Below the pieces are notes generated by a model. That model made no database searches, had not been told where the DNA came from, and saw only the letters and a list, made by a program, of their open reading frames with translations. This document shows positions 13,301 to 22,069 of a stretch of 64,000 nucleotides of DNA, in pieces (position 1 is the first letter of the stretch; every line of letters begins with the position of its first letter). The stretch spans positions 33,024,811 through 33,088,810 of the forward strand of contig OY282605.1 of the NCBI GenBank assembly GCA_958298945.1, read 5' to 3'. Source of the stretch: Atherix ibis (taxonomy: Eukaryota; Arthropoda; Insecta; Diptera; Athericidae). The translations under genes and the position numbers were made by a program.

Positions 13301-14058
13301 TCATTAGATGGCTCCACAGTATCAAAATCCTGTTTGCTTGGTTTTAATGTTACTGACAATTTTTTTATACTGACATCTGGTCTTGGTTTAGTGGATCTCT
13401 TTTCATCGACATCCTTTTGTAATTTTGGAGAAGTTGGCATTTTCTCTGATTTGTCACTACGACTAGAATTTTGTTGGCTATCACTAGAAGTCGACTCTAT
13501 AGATTTTCCGTCAACTTTAATATTAGACATTAATTTAATTTTTACATCGATTTTAGACGCCATTCTATTATCATCCGAAGTAGGATGTCTCACTATACTA
13601 ATATCTGGTACTATTGATATTTGAGGCGATCTCTCCAATCTTCTGCTTGATTTGCGTTCGGATCTATCAGTTTCAACTATAGTTTCTGTTAGTCTAGTTT
13701 TTGTATGTATATTGATAGGAATTCCCGATTTAATTTCACTATCAACAGGTGCTGTAGATACTTCTTTTTTCTCGATAATAGTTTCTATGACATTATTCGC
13801 TGAGGTATCGGTAATAGTAGGAGTTACTTTTGAAGTTGGTTCATCGATGACTTCCCGGCGTTTTGTACCTTCTTTTATATCACTTTGGACAGTTATTTGA
13901 CTTCTTAAACGATGTATTTCAGTTTTGGCCTCTTCGAGTGCTGATCGCAATGAAACGACAGTTTGGTGTAGGGCTCGAACAGTGTCTAATGATTGAAAAG
14001 TTGTTGATACACTTTCCATTGGGCATGTAACCCTTTCGGTCGGTTTAACGTCGTCCAT
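333..14058 (-). CDS. Spliced host gene, unidentified coiled-coil/low-complexity protein (3' end outside window)
   Basis: Five minus-strand exons join in phase: 14058-12614 (1,445 nt), 12525-12214 (312), 1185-994 (192), 926-637 (290; alternative acceptor gives 914-637, also in frame) and 578-333 (246). Introns are 88 bp, about 11.0 kb, 67 bp and 58 bp, all GT-AG. The product is at least 828 residues and continues left of the window. Residues about 14-55 form a heptad-like coiled coil (motifs TVRALHQTVVSL and EEAKTEIHRLRSQI). Residues about 60-450 are rich in Ser, Thr, Asp, Glu and Lys and look disordered. Later exons carry two small Cys clusters, CAVCKQ and CVCC. There is no signal peptide or membrane segment. 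The start ATG at 14058 is the first in frame, and a TAG lies 9 nt upstream. I do not recognise the gene. A cytoskeleton-associated protein such as Drosophila javelin-like is a guess I could not test. Confidence 0.8.
637..926 (-). CDS. Coding exon 4 of the host gene
   Basis: Two acceptors 12 nt apart (AACTGAAG| at 927 and CACCTAG| at 915) both keep the frame, so a four-residue NAGNAG-like splice variant is possible. The donor is TTTCAAG|GTAGAG. The exon encodes a Ser/Arg-rich stretch with RYSSLDRHHRSRSVPS and the cluster CAVCKQAHNGQG. Confidence 0.8.
994..1185 (-). CDS. Coding exon 3 of the host gene
   Basis: The acceptor is TTTTGAAG|AATCTC and the donor is AAGGG|GTAATT, in gene sense. The 192-nt exon is in phase 2 with its neighbours and encodes ISNRTQEARRVLLSDI through KTPDYALKG. 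It lies about 11 kb from exon 2 but only 67 bp from exon 4. Confidence 0.75.
1965..2320. repeat. 76-bp tandem repeat, about 4 copies
   Basis: The phrase agtgggacc plus ctcataaaagt recurs starting at about 2043, 2119, 2195 and 2270, with spacings of 76, 76 and 75 bp. A fainter copy may precede it. The interval between anchors is an AT-rich segment (ttttatttattaattagtaa). The array is inside the large intron, about 0.8 kb from exon 3. Confidence 0.75.
2362..3529 (-). mobile_element. Family-A mariner, near full-length, inactivated
   Basis: The right terminal repeat (cgcgatactttttgaataga) ends at 3529 and is followed by TA. The left end (ggtgtgttcaaaaaatatcg) starts near 2362 after a TA. Length is 1,168 bp. 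Confidence 0.85.
2420..3324 (-). pseudogene. Broken mariner transposase (family A)
   Basis: Read on the minus strand, pieces of a D,D34D transposase follow in order: MDHRIKFCVKNKINCADAF, then NIDEVKKIVLANRRITVRE, VITGDES, KNKNWLLHHYNAPAHAS and finally the C-terminus. Several frameshifts and stops separate them. The second catalytic Asp in the usual HHDNAPAH box is Tyr here. The start ATG survives, unlike in the copy at 43.7 kb. This copy keeps the 14-residue block that two sister copies have lost. Confidence 0.85.
3830..4050 (+). pseudogene. C-terminal relic of a WPPRSCDL-type transposase
   Basis: On the plus strand the bases read FPRSRDLTRLDYFL followed by MSLVYADKPATIDSVEANI and ERVIVEVEPDLLDKG. 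This resembles the C-terminal DDE region of insect IS630/Tc1/mariner-superfamily transposases with a WPPRSCDLTPLDYFLWG core. The Trp and one Pro are lost and a stop interrupts it. No terminal repeats were found. Confidence 0.6.
4060..5260. other. AT-rich sequence, nothing assigned
   Basis: This part of the large intron has short scattered ORFs only. The less AT-rich block at about 4,300-4,740 shows no coding pattern I recognise on either strand. Confidence 0.5.
5265..5575 (-). pseudogene. 3'-terminal fragment of a mariner-like transposase
   Basis: On the minus strand the sequence reads degenerate CDFFLFP-like residues and then KKLKAIPTEAFQHCYKN, the usual C-terminal region of mariner transposases. 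It ends in a terminal-repeat-like tail (cttattacttttctgccata) that also occurs at about 31,010-31,045. It is frameshifted and cut on its 5' side. Confidence 0.45.
5895..5990 (-). repeat. tRNA-like (SINE-like) segment
   Basis: On the minus strand the piece AGGTCGTGAGTTCGAATCAG contains a good box B (GTTCGAATC), preceded by TTGGGCCGTTAAC, which could be a worn box A. The fold is incomplete, so this is not a working tRNA. A SINE head is possible. Confidence 0.25.
6060..7442 (+). pseudogene. LINE 3' part with RNase H domain (I/LOA-like), decayed
   Basis: Plus-strand reading gives an RNase H domain in pieces: WSLIFYKDSSKMDVSIGEGV (usual YTDGS), then VKIYINSDSQAVLKAL and VTLRWVPRHKGNELAHKL, the two later catalytic-site blocks. 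After it come LTKLDIRLLTGILTDH and CRFCSKKD, the usual LINE C-terminus. Many stops and frameshifts break it. The coding part runs into a (TAA)n/(TTA)n block at 7,290-7,357 and then a 3' tail that is repeated after the mariner at 7,446. Confidence 0.75.
7288..7357. repeat. (TAA)n followed by (TTA)n microsatellite
   Basis: About 16 TAA units run directly into about 6 TTA units, so the block is partly self-complementary. It lies exactly where the LINE coding sequence stops. The second tail copy has a similar but shorter ATT/ATTATT stretch at 8,660-8,690. Confidence 0.85.
7446..8232 (+). mobile_element. Family-A mariner, internally deleted derivative
   Basis: Both termini are present (tgaggtctgttcaaaaagta and its complement ending ...gaacagacctca) with TA on each side at 7444-7445 and 8233-8234. 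Length is 787 bp. The whole 5' half of the coding region is missing; 5' untranslated sequence joins straight to the NIAKELVDSVRDD region. The element sits at the junction of two tandem LINE tails. Confidence 0.9.
7540..8176 (+). pseudogene. Family-A transposase C-terminal half, missing second catalytic box
   Basis: The frame reads DSVRDDQNLLQRVITGDESW, then after a stop PRPKKSRQVRSNMQVLL, KRPDLWKNKNWLLPFLAKNN, PPYSPDLVPCDFCLFPKL and the C-terminus EGDKIDINE. The block that normally holds HHDNAPAHASLLVRE is absent through an in-frame 42-bp deletion at about 7,895, and the same junction occurs at 44,092. The third Asp (PCDF) remains. Confidence 0.85.
8235..8760 (+). repeat. Second, tandem copy of the RNase-H LINE tail
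   Basis: The segment matches 7,060-7,442 (shared phrases ctgttaagatatcat, ggcatgaatcact, cttatctgctacatctt, ttctaatatata). It carries coding remnants absent from the first copy: PDLYEIFRLPTNMILRFTKS. The two tails are clearly diverged from each other, which suggests an old tandem duplication or two independent insertions. Confidence 0.7.
8761..9780. other. AT-rich intronic sequence, nothing assigned
   Basis: No coding pattern, terminal repeat or tandem structure was seen on either strand. Short ORFs here have no recognisable motif. Confidence 0.5.
9780..10164 (-). pseudogene. Jockey-like LINE ORF2 C-terminus (left of the Mos1-like insertion)
   Basis: Minus-strand reading gives SKLTIKNKLLLYNTALKPIW, then ILQSRTLRKIVNALFYIRN and TIIQRDIKPIL, the post-RT C-terminal pattern of jockey-clade LINEs (KPIWTYGIQLWG, then Q/SKTLR.IVNAPWYVRN). 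It continues the LINE at 11,361-12,060, from which it was split by a mariner. Stops are present. Confidence 0.75.
10167..11358 (-). mobile_element. Mos1-like (mauritiana-type) mariner, inactivated
   Basis: The terminal repeats match each other (tcaggtgtataagcttaaat on the left; ccaggggtataggcttaaat on the opposite strand at the right end). TA flanks both sides at 10165-10166 and 11359-11360. Length is 1,192 bp, shorter than the roughly 1.29 kb of Mos1. It is inserted in a jockey-like LINE. Confidence 0.9.
10240..11204 (-). pseudogene. Mos1-like mariner transposase, frameshifted
   Basis: The ATG at 11204 starts MSSFVPEKEHMREALLFCFN, followed by a helix-turn-helix region, the linker WVPHVLNDRQMERRHNTCEI and the first catalytic box VIGDEKWIYF. 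The second box LLHDNAPSHTSKM is also intact. About 25-30 residues between PGETTATT and VLLHDN are missing. At YSPDQALPTT a single C is lost relative to the usual YSPDLAPSDYHLF, so the third Asp falls out of frame. It returns in another frame as SSDYHLFLMGHILAEKHFD. The family makes a cut-and-paste transposase of about 345 residues; this copy cannot. Confidence 0.9.
11361..12060 (-). pseudogene. Jockey-like LINE reverse transcriptase fragment
   Basis: Minus-strand pieces in order: HQHQFGLRAEHTTIQ (RT block with the usual HQFGFR..HST), SDIYRISAGVSQGSLLGP (usual AGVPQGSVLGP), and HVTFTLYQEHTPDITLNGS followed by RTLRYFGLIFNNRLT (usual VKYLGLHLDRRLTW). The catalytic YADD region is not recognisable. 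It is frameshifted and interrupted by the mariner at 10,167-11,358. Confidence 0.75.
12214..12525 (-). CDS. Coding exon 2 of the host gene
   Basis: The acceptor is TTTCTAG|GCCAG and the donor is ATGAG|GTAAGT, in gene sense. Phase 2 is kept on both sides, so 104 codons are added without a stop. The segment is basic and Ser-rich (SSRYSRRIS, KRSSSAQTDIS). The donor opens the 11-kb intron. Confidence 0.85.
12614..14058 (-). CDS. Coding exon 1 of the host gene
   Basis: This 481-codon open stretch starts at the ATG at 14056-14058 and ends at a GT donor (CTTACAG|GTAAAC in gene sense). It holds the N-terminal coiled coil and the long Ser/Asp/Glu/Lys-rich segment. An acceptor-like site (tttttttgaacag) at 14,117 suggests the exon also carries 58 nt of 5' UTR and that a 5' non-coding exon lies to the right. 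An overlapping ATG in another frame at about 14,107 opens only a 40-codon uORF. Confidence 0.85.
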
Positions 14059-14116
14059 CTGTATCTATTCGCGACCTCAACTTCAAAATTAGCAGCTACC
14101 TCAGCCATGCGGATAT

Positions 14117-15358
14117 CTGTTCAAAAAAACAATCTATCAATTAATTAACAATGTATGTATATTAATGTTAATAGAGTTAAAAACAACTTATCTATGGTGG
14201 CTTACTTTAGAAGAATTATTACATGGGTGCACATACTAATCGTAAATTTTCGTAAATATTTTTAGTGATCTTCAATTTTACTGATAATTATTAATTCGAT
14301 AGAAATGGTTTAAATATGTCCATTATTTTCTATAAAATCTTTTAATTTATTTAAAACAGTAAATATTTTCAGATTTGTTAATTAAATACGATGGCCTATA
14401 GATTTTTAAGTGAGCTTTTACAGAAATAAATACTTTTCCTAAATTTGTTTATTTTTCTCAAATATAATTATTTTTAATTGCATTTAAAAATGTTCCCCCT
14501 TTGGTAGTAAATTACTTCCTATTATGAGAAATACTATTTAAAATGGAAAAGGAAAATCGTTTTAAATATTTTTTTTTTTATACAAAAGTAAAGTTAAATA
14601 TTCATTGTTTAACAAAAGTATAAATAAATAATGTATAATTTTGTTATTAGCTAGAAAAAGGTATCTTCGGAATTAATTTATTGAAATTTTAATTGTTTCT
14701 ATTAAATTGAAACTTTTTAACTGAATAATGTATTAAAACCTTTTTATTTCGTATTTAGCAAAGTAAATGAATTAATTTACATAATATTCTTATAGAATAC
14801 TAAAAAGTTATCAGATAAACTTATTTATAAGAGTGAATAATATGAAAAAGACAAAAAACAATTTTTTAGCTGAATTAAAAATTGAAATTTTATCAAATTA
14901 TAAAGTGAAATGAAAATGAACAATTTTAGAAATAAACTTATTTACTTAAGTTATTCCCTTATTATATAATATAAAAATAGAGTAGAAAATATAAGAAAAC
15001 TTTTCACATTAAAGTTTTATCCTTGATAATAAAAGAGAAATTGAAGGAATTCGAGAATGTGCCACCAAAAACATGAACCACTTTCCTCTCATATTAAGAG
15101 TCGTCCTTAAATATGGACGTTTAGAAAATATTTCTATTGAATTGGCAATAAAAAAAATATTTACAATTTCTCCAATAAAAAAAAAACAATAGTATAGATA
15201 AATTCTTCTATCAATTTTTTTACTTTTCTATTTATTTATTATTTATTCAAAGAGTTCATATTGATTTATTTCGATAGACGACTATTTTTATCCTTGAATC
15301 TACAACAATAAAAAAATAATATAATAATATTATTAATGTAGAAATATTTATATTAGAA
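14117..15358. other. AT-rich sequence upstream of the host gene's coding start
   Basis: This is probably 5' intron, because an acceptor lies at 14,117, but no 5' exon or promoter could be recognised. It is long runs of A/T with no motif or repeat. Confidence 0.45.
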
Positions 15359-15360
15359 TA

Positions 15361-16120
15361 GGGGGGCATTCTGATAAGTCAGTGAGAAATGTAAGATATA
15401 TAGTTGATATCAGTAAAACGATATTTATTTGATTCTCTGGCATTTTTAAAAATACGTTGTATAAAATTTTATAAATATTTGTTCTTGAGTTAAGTTTTGA
15501 TAGCCATTATTGATAATGATTGTTTTTTATTTATAAACATGAATTTTGTGTGTTAATATTTTAAAAAAAAAAAATCTAAAACCAAAACCAAGCTTCCAAA
15601 GTATTATGGTCACTCCTTATCATCCTATGCAATGATTTAAAAGTAGCTTAGCACAATTGACGCTGAGCACCCAAGATGTCTAATTTGGATCACAACCGAA
15701 AAAATGATTAATAAAATCCATGATATCGTTTTTAAAGGACCGTAGAATGAAAGTGTATGAGATAGTTGACATGGTAAGAATATAAAAAAAAACGTATAGG
15801 CAACATCTTACATGGAAGTTTGTGTATAAGGCGTTTGGGTATAAGGAATCTAACGATTTCAATGAAGTATTTAGATATTTTTAAGCGTAAGAAAGAAGAA
15901 CGTTCTGTTTCATCATGATAATGTACCTGCACATGAATCGCTAATTGCAATAGTAAACTTATTAAGTTTGTATAAAGAAGTTTCACGAATAGTATAAAGA
16001 AGTTTTACTTTGAATAGAATGTTTCCGGCTAAAAAAAAGCTATGTTAAAAAAAACATCGATTTTTGTTGAATAAATAAATTCTTTGTTGCTTTTATCACT
16101 GACTTATCAGACAACCATCG
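15361..16120 (+). mobile_element. Family-E mariner, deletion derivative
   Basis: The ends are inverted repeats (ctgataagtcagtgagaaat on the left; ctgataagtcagtgataaaa on the opposite strand on the right), with TA at 15359-15360 and 16121-16122. Length is 760 bp against 1,200 bp for the sister copy at 38,085. Inside, only scattered remnants of the transposase remain, ending SIFVE as in the sister. Confidence 0.8.
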
Positions 16121-16122
16121 TA

Positions 16123-17635
16123 TAATCATTAGCTTTTTAAGTAGCAATCAATAGTTAAAATAATATTAATGAAAAAATAAAATTATAAAAAAAAACAAAA
16201 AAAATCTTAGTAAGGGATAAATAAATTTGGCAATTTAAATTTGCGTTTTTAATTAGCTTTTCTTATAACATTTGAAATGTTTATTCAATTAAAAGTTTAA
16301 ATAATTCATAAAAAATTTTATTTTTAAAATTAACTTGTCACTTTGAAATTGTTAATTTAACTTGACAGTAATATATCTTAATATTATCACAATATCTAAA
16401 TTTAGTAGACAGCTTTTGTAGGGTTGTTAGCTTTAATAGACCGTCCCCACATATTTGTGTGCAATTGAACATAATATGAACAAAGCACTAAAATTCAACA
16501 GGTTCTACCGCATACGCGTCTAATTTTGATGGAGTAAATTTAATTTTTTGCTATTGTATCAGACACGACAGCATTTCAAATGAATTTCAACATGGCAATA
16601 TATAAAAAATATGTACTTGTATATTTTACTTTTAGGGGATGTCATTTATCCTTTGCGTGGTATGCTAATAACCGTATAATTGCTGCACGAACTATCAAAT
16701 GGGGACTTTAGGCTCCCCTATGCAGTCTATTTTAAATGCAATCAAATTAAAGTTGTTAGGTAAATATTTTTATTGTTCTTTTTTTCTTCTCTTTATGTCA
16801 AACCACCAATATTTGATATGGCACTTTCCACCCACTATAAAACTGAGGTTGAATTGAAGTATGCTCCATAATGGTTTTGTTAAATTTTTTTTAAACGCAA
16901 AATTCACCTTCATATATAAAGTCTTATATTAAAAAAAAGTTCACTAAAATTAATATTTGTTTTATTTATTTTATTTGAAAATTTTATTCAATTTGTAGAG
17001 GAATTAAATTAAAAGAGAGTGGACATAATTAAAAAGAAGGAGGGTGGAAAAATAGGTTCGCACTGTTCGTCTCTTATTATTTTTTTAATGTTTACGTAAT
17101 TTTGCGTCATAATTTTTTAGTTTTTGGAATTGAGCACTTAATTTTTATTTAAGAATTTATACTAATTTAGAAACAATTTTTGAATTTTTTTTTTACTAAT
17201 TTGCAATTTTTTTAATTTTGGGATTTTTTAAATAATTTAGAGTGTGCTTATTTATAGTTAAAGCTTCTTAAAAAATAGCTTATAGAAATGGTTTCATTAT
17301 AAAATATTTTAGAAAGTTGTTTTTTTTATACAAGAATATAAAGGATTATGCAAATTATAATTTGAAAAGTAAAGTTAAATAAAATATATTTTAAATTTAA
17401 ATATTAATAAAATATTCATTTTATTTTACTTTTAAAACTTTGCCAGAAACTATAAAATATATAATTTTTTAAATGGTTGCCAAAAGACTTCGTGCACGAC
17501 TTGAACCTTTTAAGGTAATTTTCATGACTTACTTAAACATTTTGGTTTGTACTTCAATCATTATTTGGCGGATATTGTTTTTTAAATAAATATCCTTATA
17601 ATATTGTTTTTATATGCTTAAAACTTAGGGATTTG
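16123..17635. other. AT-rich sequence, nothing assigned
   Basis: A less AT-rich stretch at about 16,430-16,760 shows no coding motif or terminal repeat I could identify. The remainder is homopolymer-rich. Confidence 0.5.
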
Positions 17636-17639
17636 TTAA

Positions 17640-18200
17640 TGTTAAGATGATAATTTACATAGTCCTACAAGAAAAAGAAGAGCGCCGACAAATCACATGA
17701 TCTTAGAGTCTAATTGACATCACAAAACCGTATAATTATGCATTCAGAGGACTTTTCGCGTAATATGCCTTAGCTCGGTGTTTTGCGTAATTTTTGGTAC
17801 TGTTTATGGTTCAGATTAAAATTTCCGAGTTAAGGCTCAAAAGAGTAAATTTTTATAATCCTATAAGAATTGATGGTAAATGTTTCCCCCTTCTTGATTT
17901 TTGTAGAAATTTTGGACGAGGCTCTCCTTCTTCATTTTTAAAGAAATACGAGCCAATGAAACCCTTAGACCAAATTTCACACCAGACGGTAACCTTTCGC
18001 AGATACAATGAATTCTCCACAGTCACGTGTGGGTTTTCATTGCTCAAGCCTCATTGTGTAAAAAAAATCAGCAACCAAAGTCTGTTGTTCCAGTGCTCAA
18101 TCGGCGTATCTTCCACATATGTTACGACTAATTATACAACACATAATCTAAAATGGCCAACTTTACGCAAAATAAAACTTATACCATATTTTTGACAGCT
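17640..18200 (-). pseudogene. WPPRSCDL-type transposase relic
   Basis: On the minus strand the run SNENPHVTVENSLYLRKVTV is followed by WCEIWSKGFIGSYFFKNEEG, matching the common VTVWCGFWSGGIIGPYFFEN block. Further on, DVN*TLRSCDLSALFFFL corresponds to DVNWPPRSCDLSPLDFFL with two mutated codons. The first catalytic Asp region is missing or unreadable. No terminal repeats seen. Confidence 0.65.
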
Positions 18201-20229
18201 GTCAAATGATAGCGCTCTACTTTTTAAACTATAAAATGGAGATTTTTTTTTGAAGTTTCAAAAGAAATTTTTATTCCTGCAACTTTAATAAGAATTAAAA
18301 TATAATTTTTCTCTACTTTTGTGTGTATATCAATAAATAAAAATATTAAATGTGTCCTCTTCTTGTATGACCTAATCGAGTAAGTTTGTGAGTAGTTCAC
18401 AAATCTTCTTCAGTTCGATCCTGTCTTCTAATAGACTTTAGTTTATTTACAAAACTTTCAATTAATTAAAACAAAATCAATTGAATTATTTTGCAACGAT
18501 AAAATTATTCTTAATTTATTACCAAATAATGACAAAATATTATAAAGTTTTATCAAAAATTATAAGAATTGACAAGATTTGAAACCAAATAATGCCTAAG
18601 CTTTTTTTCCTCGATATAATATGTTTTATTTAATTTAAAAAAAATGTATAAAAATTGTTTGTTATTGTGCTAAATAAATTCCTGACCATATAGAAATATT
18701 TGTGAAGGAAAAAAGGAAACTTTTATAAAACCAAATATTGGGTCATGACCCAATTTTTTTTATCACATTATTTTTCGTAATTTTTACCACATTATCACTA
18801 AAGTCCTATAATATCTATTCACCATTACCAAAATTATAACTAACATCGTTTAAATGAAATTCATTTCCAACGAAATTTTCTGCTCCTGATTAGAATGGCA
18901 AATTACTTTTCTTTTATAGGGAAAATTAGGTCACTTAATAAATTTTTCTTATTCAATTTCCCCCAAAATATTATATATATACGTGTATGTGTCTTGTTTG
19001 GAATATAAAAATGTTGGAATATTTTATTCAAAGATATTCATTCTGATTGATGTTTGACTATTTTACAATATTAGCAAGAATTTTCATATTCATAGAAATT
19101 ATGTAAATAAATAGGTCTCCTTCAAATACTGAACAAGTCAAGAATTTAATTAATCAGAAGAAATTTTTCGATTTCAATAATTTTTTTATTGATTTATTTA
19201 TTATTCGCTTGGTAACGATATGTATTGATAATCAATATTCGATTATATTATTTTTCATAGTCTTTTATGAGAGATTTCATGGCACTTATTTCTTTTTTTT
19301 AATAGTCAAATGTTGACAAGGATAAATGTTTTTCGATTCGAGCTACATATATTCAATTATAATAAATCAGAATTTTCAGACATTCCGAAGCTTTTTTTTT
19401 ATTACCCTATTATTGATCCTATATTCATATACGATTATGACACTATTTTTTTTTTTAATGATAACTTTGGTATTTTAACCATATTATTAGGAGGATGTTT
19501 TTGCATAGCAAAATAAAATTGGTTCCGAATTAAGTTTATTGAACGTGGCACGGTTTCTATTCATGTTCATTAAATTTATCACATCGTAAATATAAGGAAA
19601 TAAATTGAAATTCTTTTTTGTAAAAATGGTGGTGTATAAAAAATAATTTTATTATTAAAAAACGAAAAAAAAATTCAATAGGACGAAATATAGTTTTTAT
19701 TCTTATTACTCCTACACAAATGCTATGTGTGGGAAAATTGCTATTCATGCTCCAATAAAGAATTATGTTTATTTAATATGATTTTGTTTTGGTCCATTAA
19801 AGCAATTGGATTATAAATGTATATATGATAGAGTGAAATTTATTTTATTTTTAAAAACATGACGATGAACGGATCATTTGATTCAATGGTACATAAATTT
19901 AGTTACATATGCAAATAAAAGAGAATGTGCTAACGAGTGATTGATGTTGGAAATAGTATAATTTCTCTTGTCATTCTAATTTTTCATTTTAATGTATATT
20001 TATTTACTTGATAAAATTTAAATATACAATTTATTATTTATAATATGGCTATTTGGGGAATATAATTATAGATATAATGGGTTATAATACATTTTATGTT
20101 TTGGAAAGTATAGTACAATATTTTGAGAATTATTGAACATATATGTACTTAAAAGTTACATTTGTTTATTTAGAATTTAAGACCATTGGGTATTATGAAT
20201 TATATAACTACAAAATAATGCGTTCATAT
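18201..20229. other. AT-rich sequence, nothing assigned
   Basis: Two kilobases of A/T-rich DNA with only short ORFs rich in Phe, Ile and Asn, as expected from base composition. No repeat structure was noticed. Confidence 0.5.
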
Positions 20230-20231
20230 TA

Positions 20232-20587
20232 GGCGTTTTCCTTTGGACCAATTTTGCTACTAGTTGTTAAATGACCAAAGGAAAGCAAAATTCTAAACAC
20301 TAGTAGAAACATAACCTCAAAACAGTCAGAAACAATACTGTGTTTACTTACACATAAACAATAAAAACTGAGTTTATTCACACATAAACAATACTGACAA
20401 AAATATGACTCTTCAACATAACCAACGAACCCGCAAAACTATCTATTTTTACTTTAGCAACTAGAATCCACCTAACGTAAATTGTATGCGTAACTCCCAG
20501 TTCAATGTGCACGTTTGTTCGACGTAGGGTAGATGATGACAGCTACAACTACCGACTAGTAGCAAAATTGGTCCAATGGAAAACGCC
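20232..20587. mobile_element. TA-flanked MITE, 356 bp
   Basis: The first bases ggcgttttcctttggaccaa are matched on the opposite strand at the right end by ggcgttttccattggaccaa. The inverted repeat continues through ttttgctactagt for about 33 bp in all, with one mismatch noted. TA lies on both sides (20230-20231, 20588-20589). The interior has a duplicated phrase (cacataaacaata) and no coding capacity. The flanking TA suggests Tc1/mariner-superfamily mobilisation. Confidence 0.8.
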
Positions 20588-20599
20588 TATTGTTAAAGG

Positions 20600-21060
20600 C
20601 TTTCTACAAAAATGGTGATTCTGCTGTAGCCACGTTTCGTATTTTAAGAAAAGATTATATCAGCAATGAGGTCTATTTTTTACTCGGTGGATATATAAAT
20701 AGGCAAAATAATAATTATGGGGCTCTAAAAACTCACAAGTTATTGTGAAAAGATCTATTCATAAAATGTAACTGTAATTTTATTTTGAAGGTGACATTAG
20801 CCAGCATATCTTTGAAAATGAACAAGGAGAGACCGTTACCGTCAATTCTGAGCACTTCGGACGCATGATAATTGACCGTTTTTGACCTGAACTTAAATAA
20901 TTTTAATCTAAACCATAAAAAGTGGTTTTAATCAAATTGCGCTATAAGCAACACAACACGACAAATTTTGGCTATATTGCACGAAAAGTTTCCAGGATAA
21001 TTTTGCGACGTTCGAATTTTCCTAGTAAAGTTTCAACTAAGGTGACACCTTTCGAGAAAT
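20600..21060 (+). pseudogene. WPPRSCDL-type transposase relic
   Basis: Plus-strand pieces: FYKNGDSAVATFRILRKDYI, then YFLLGGYINRQNNNYGALKT, then GDISQHIFENEQGETVTVNS and EHFGRMIIDRF, then ARKVSRIILRRSN. These follow the family's order (HTH start, strand before the first Asp, VTVN block, FPGRVISRRSDVNW). Most catalytic residues are lost. The tail from about 20,970 resembles 35,590 and 55,330. Confidence 0.6.
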
Positions 21061-22067
21061 GCTTGAATTATTCAAGGAAAAACCACGTTTCAAACTTGTC
21101 TAACTAGACAAACTTTTTAATACCAAATTATTGTCTCAGCTTGAACAAGTTTGTTCGAGTCATCGGAGAGGAAACGAAAAAGTCACGAGTGAATTTCGAG
21201 CAGTCATGACACGCGAAGTCGATCAAAGTTCGTTCAGCCAAAATTTGTTCGCGCCACGATTTTTCTATTTTATTTTCAATTCAGTACTTTTTGCATTTTG
21301 TACTCCAATATATTTGGCAATCAAAAAAAATGTAAAAAAAATATGTAAACAACATAAAAATAAATAATTAATATATTATAAGATGGAAAATATGATAACT
21401 CAAGAGAACAACGAAAACAAAGTACAGCAATGGTTGCAGCAGACGCAGTAATATTGCTGATGTTGAACAATAGCAGCGAAAGCAATGGTAGCGATGAAAA
21501 CGAAATAATGGACAATTTGTTCTTAAATTCCAGTATTTCTCTAATGGTATAATCTAAGCTTAAGATTATGCCGTGCGTGCAATGTACGATTTAAAGAAGA
21601 AATTTCCCCTTTTTTACTCGTCTGAGAATGTATTATATGCGCATGCATGTACGACTTTTGACCGTGCATGGGATTGTTCAGGGTCGCTACAAACAAATTT
21701 TTACAAACAAATGCAGTCTCATCACAGTGTAATTGCTTGAATGAATATCTGCAAGAATAATTAATTGCAATGGACGTACAATTGACGCGACCAACATATT
21801 GGAATAAATTTTTGATCGTGGAAACGGTTCCTGCATTTTGTATTTTATTAACTTTATTCTGATTATTTCAATTCGTTTTTTTTGTATATTTCCGAATAGT
21901 TTTAAATTATAAAAAAAAAACAATAAAGTCATAAATAAAATAAAATTATTAAATATATAAATAGAGTCAAATGTAAAATTAAACGACGCGCAACTGATGA
22001 GTTCCCAACGAGCAATATTAACGACATCATATATAATATATGTACGAGCACGCACGATTACATCATA
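21061..22067. other. Unassigned, possibly a decayed element
   Basis: It contains a less AT-rich block at 21,120-21,260 and coding-like stretches (DAVILLMLNNSSESNGSDEN at about 21,440-21,500, plus strand). The opposite-strand phrase ...cgtacattgcacgcacggc at 21,575-21,600 resembles bases at 23,370 and 35,860. I cannot place it in a family. Confidence 0.3.
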
Positions 22068-22069
22068 TA

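Noticed and set aside
12720..13900. Plus-strand ORFs opposite exon 1 (for example 13,334-13,624)
   Set aside because: They are antisense shadows of the long exon; the minus frame has a matching start, splice sites and a coiled coil.
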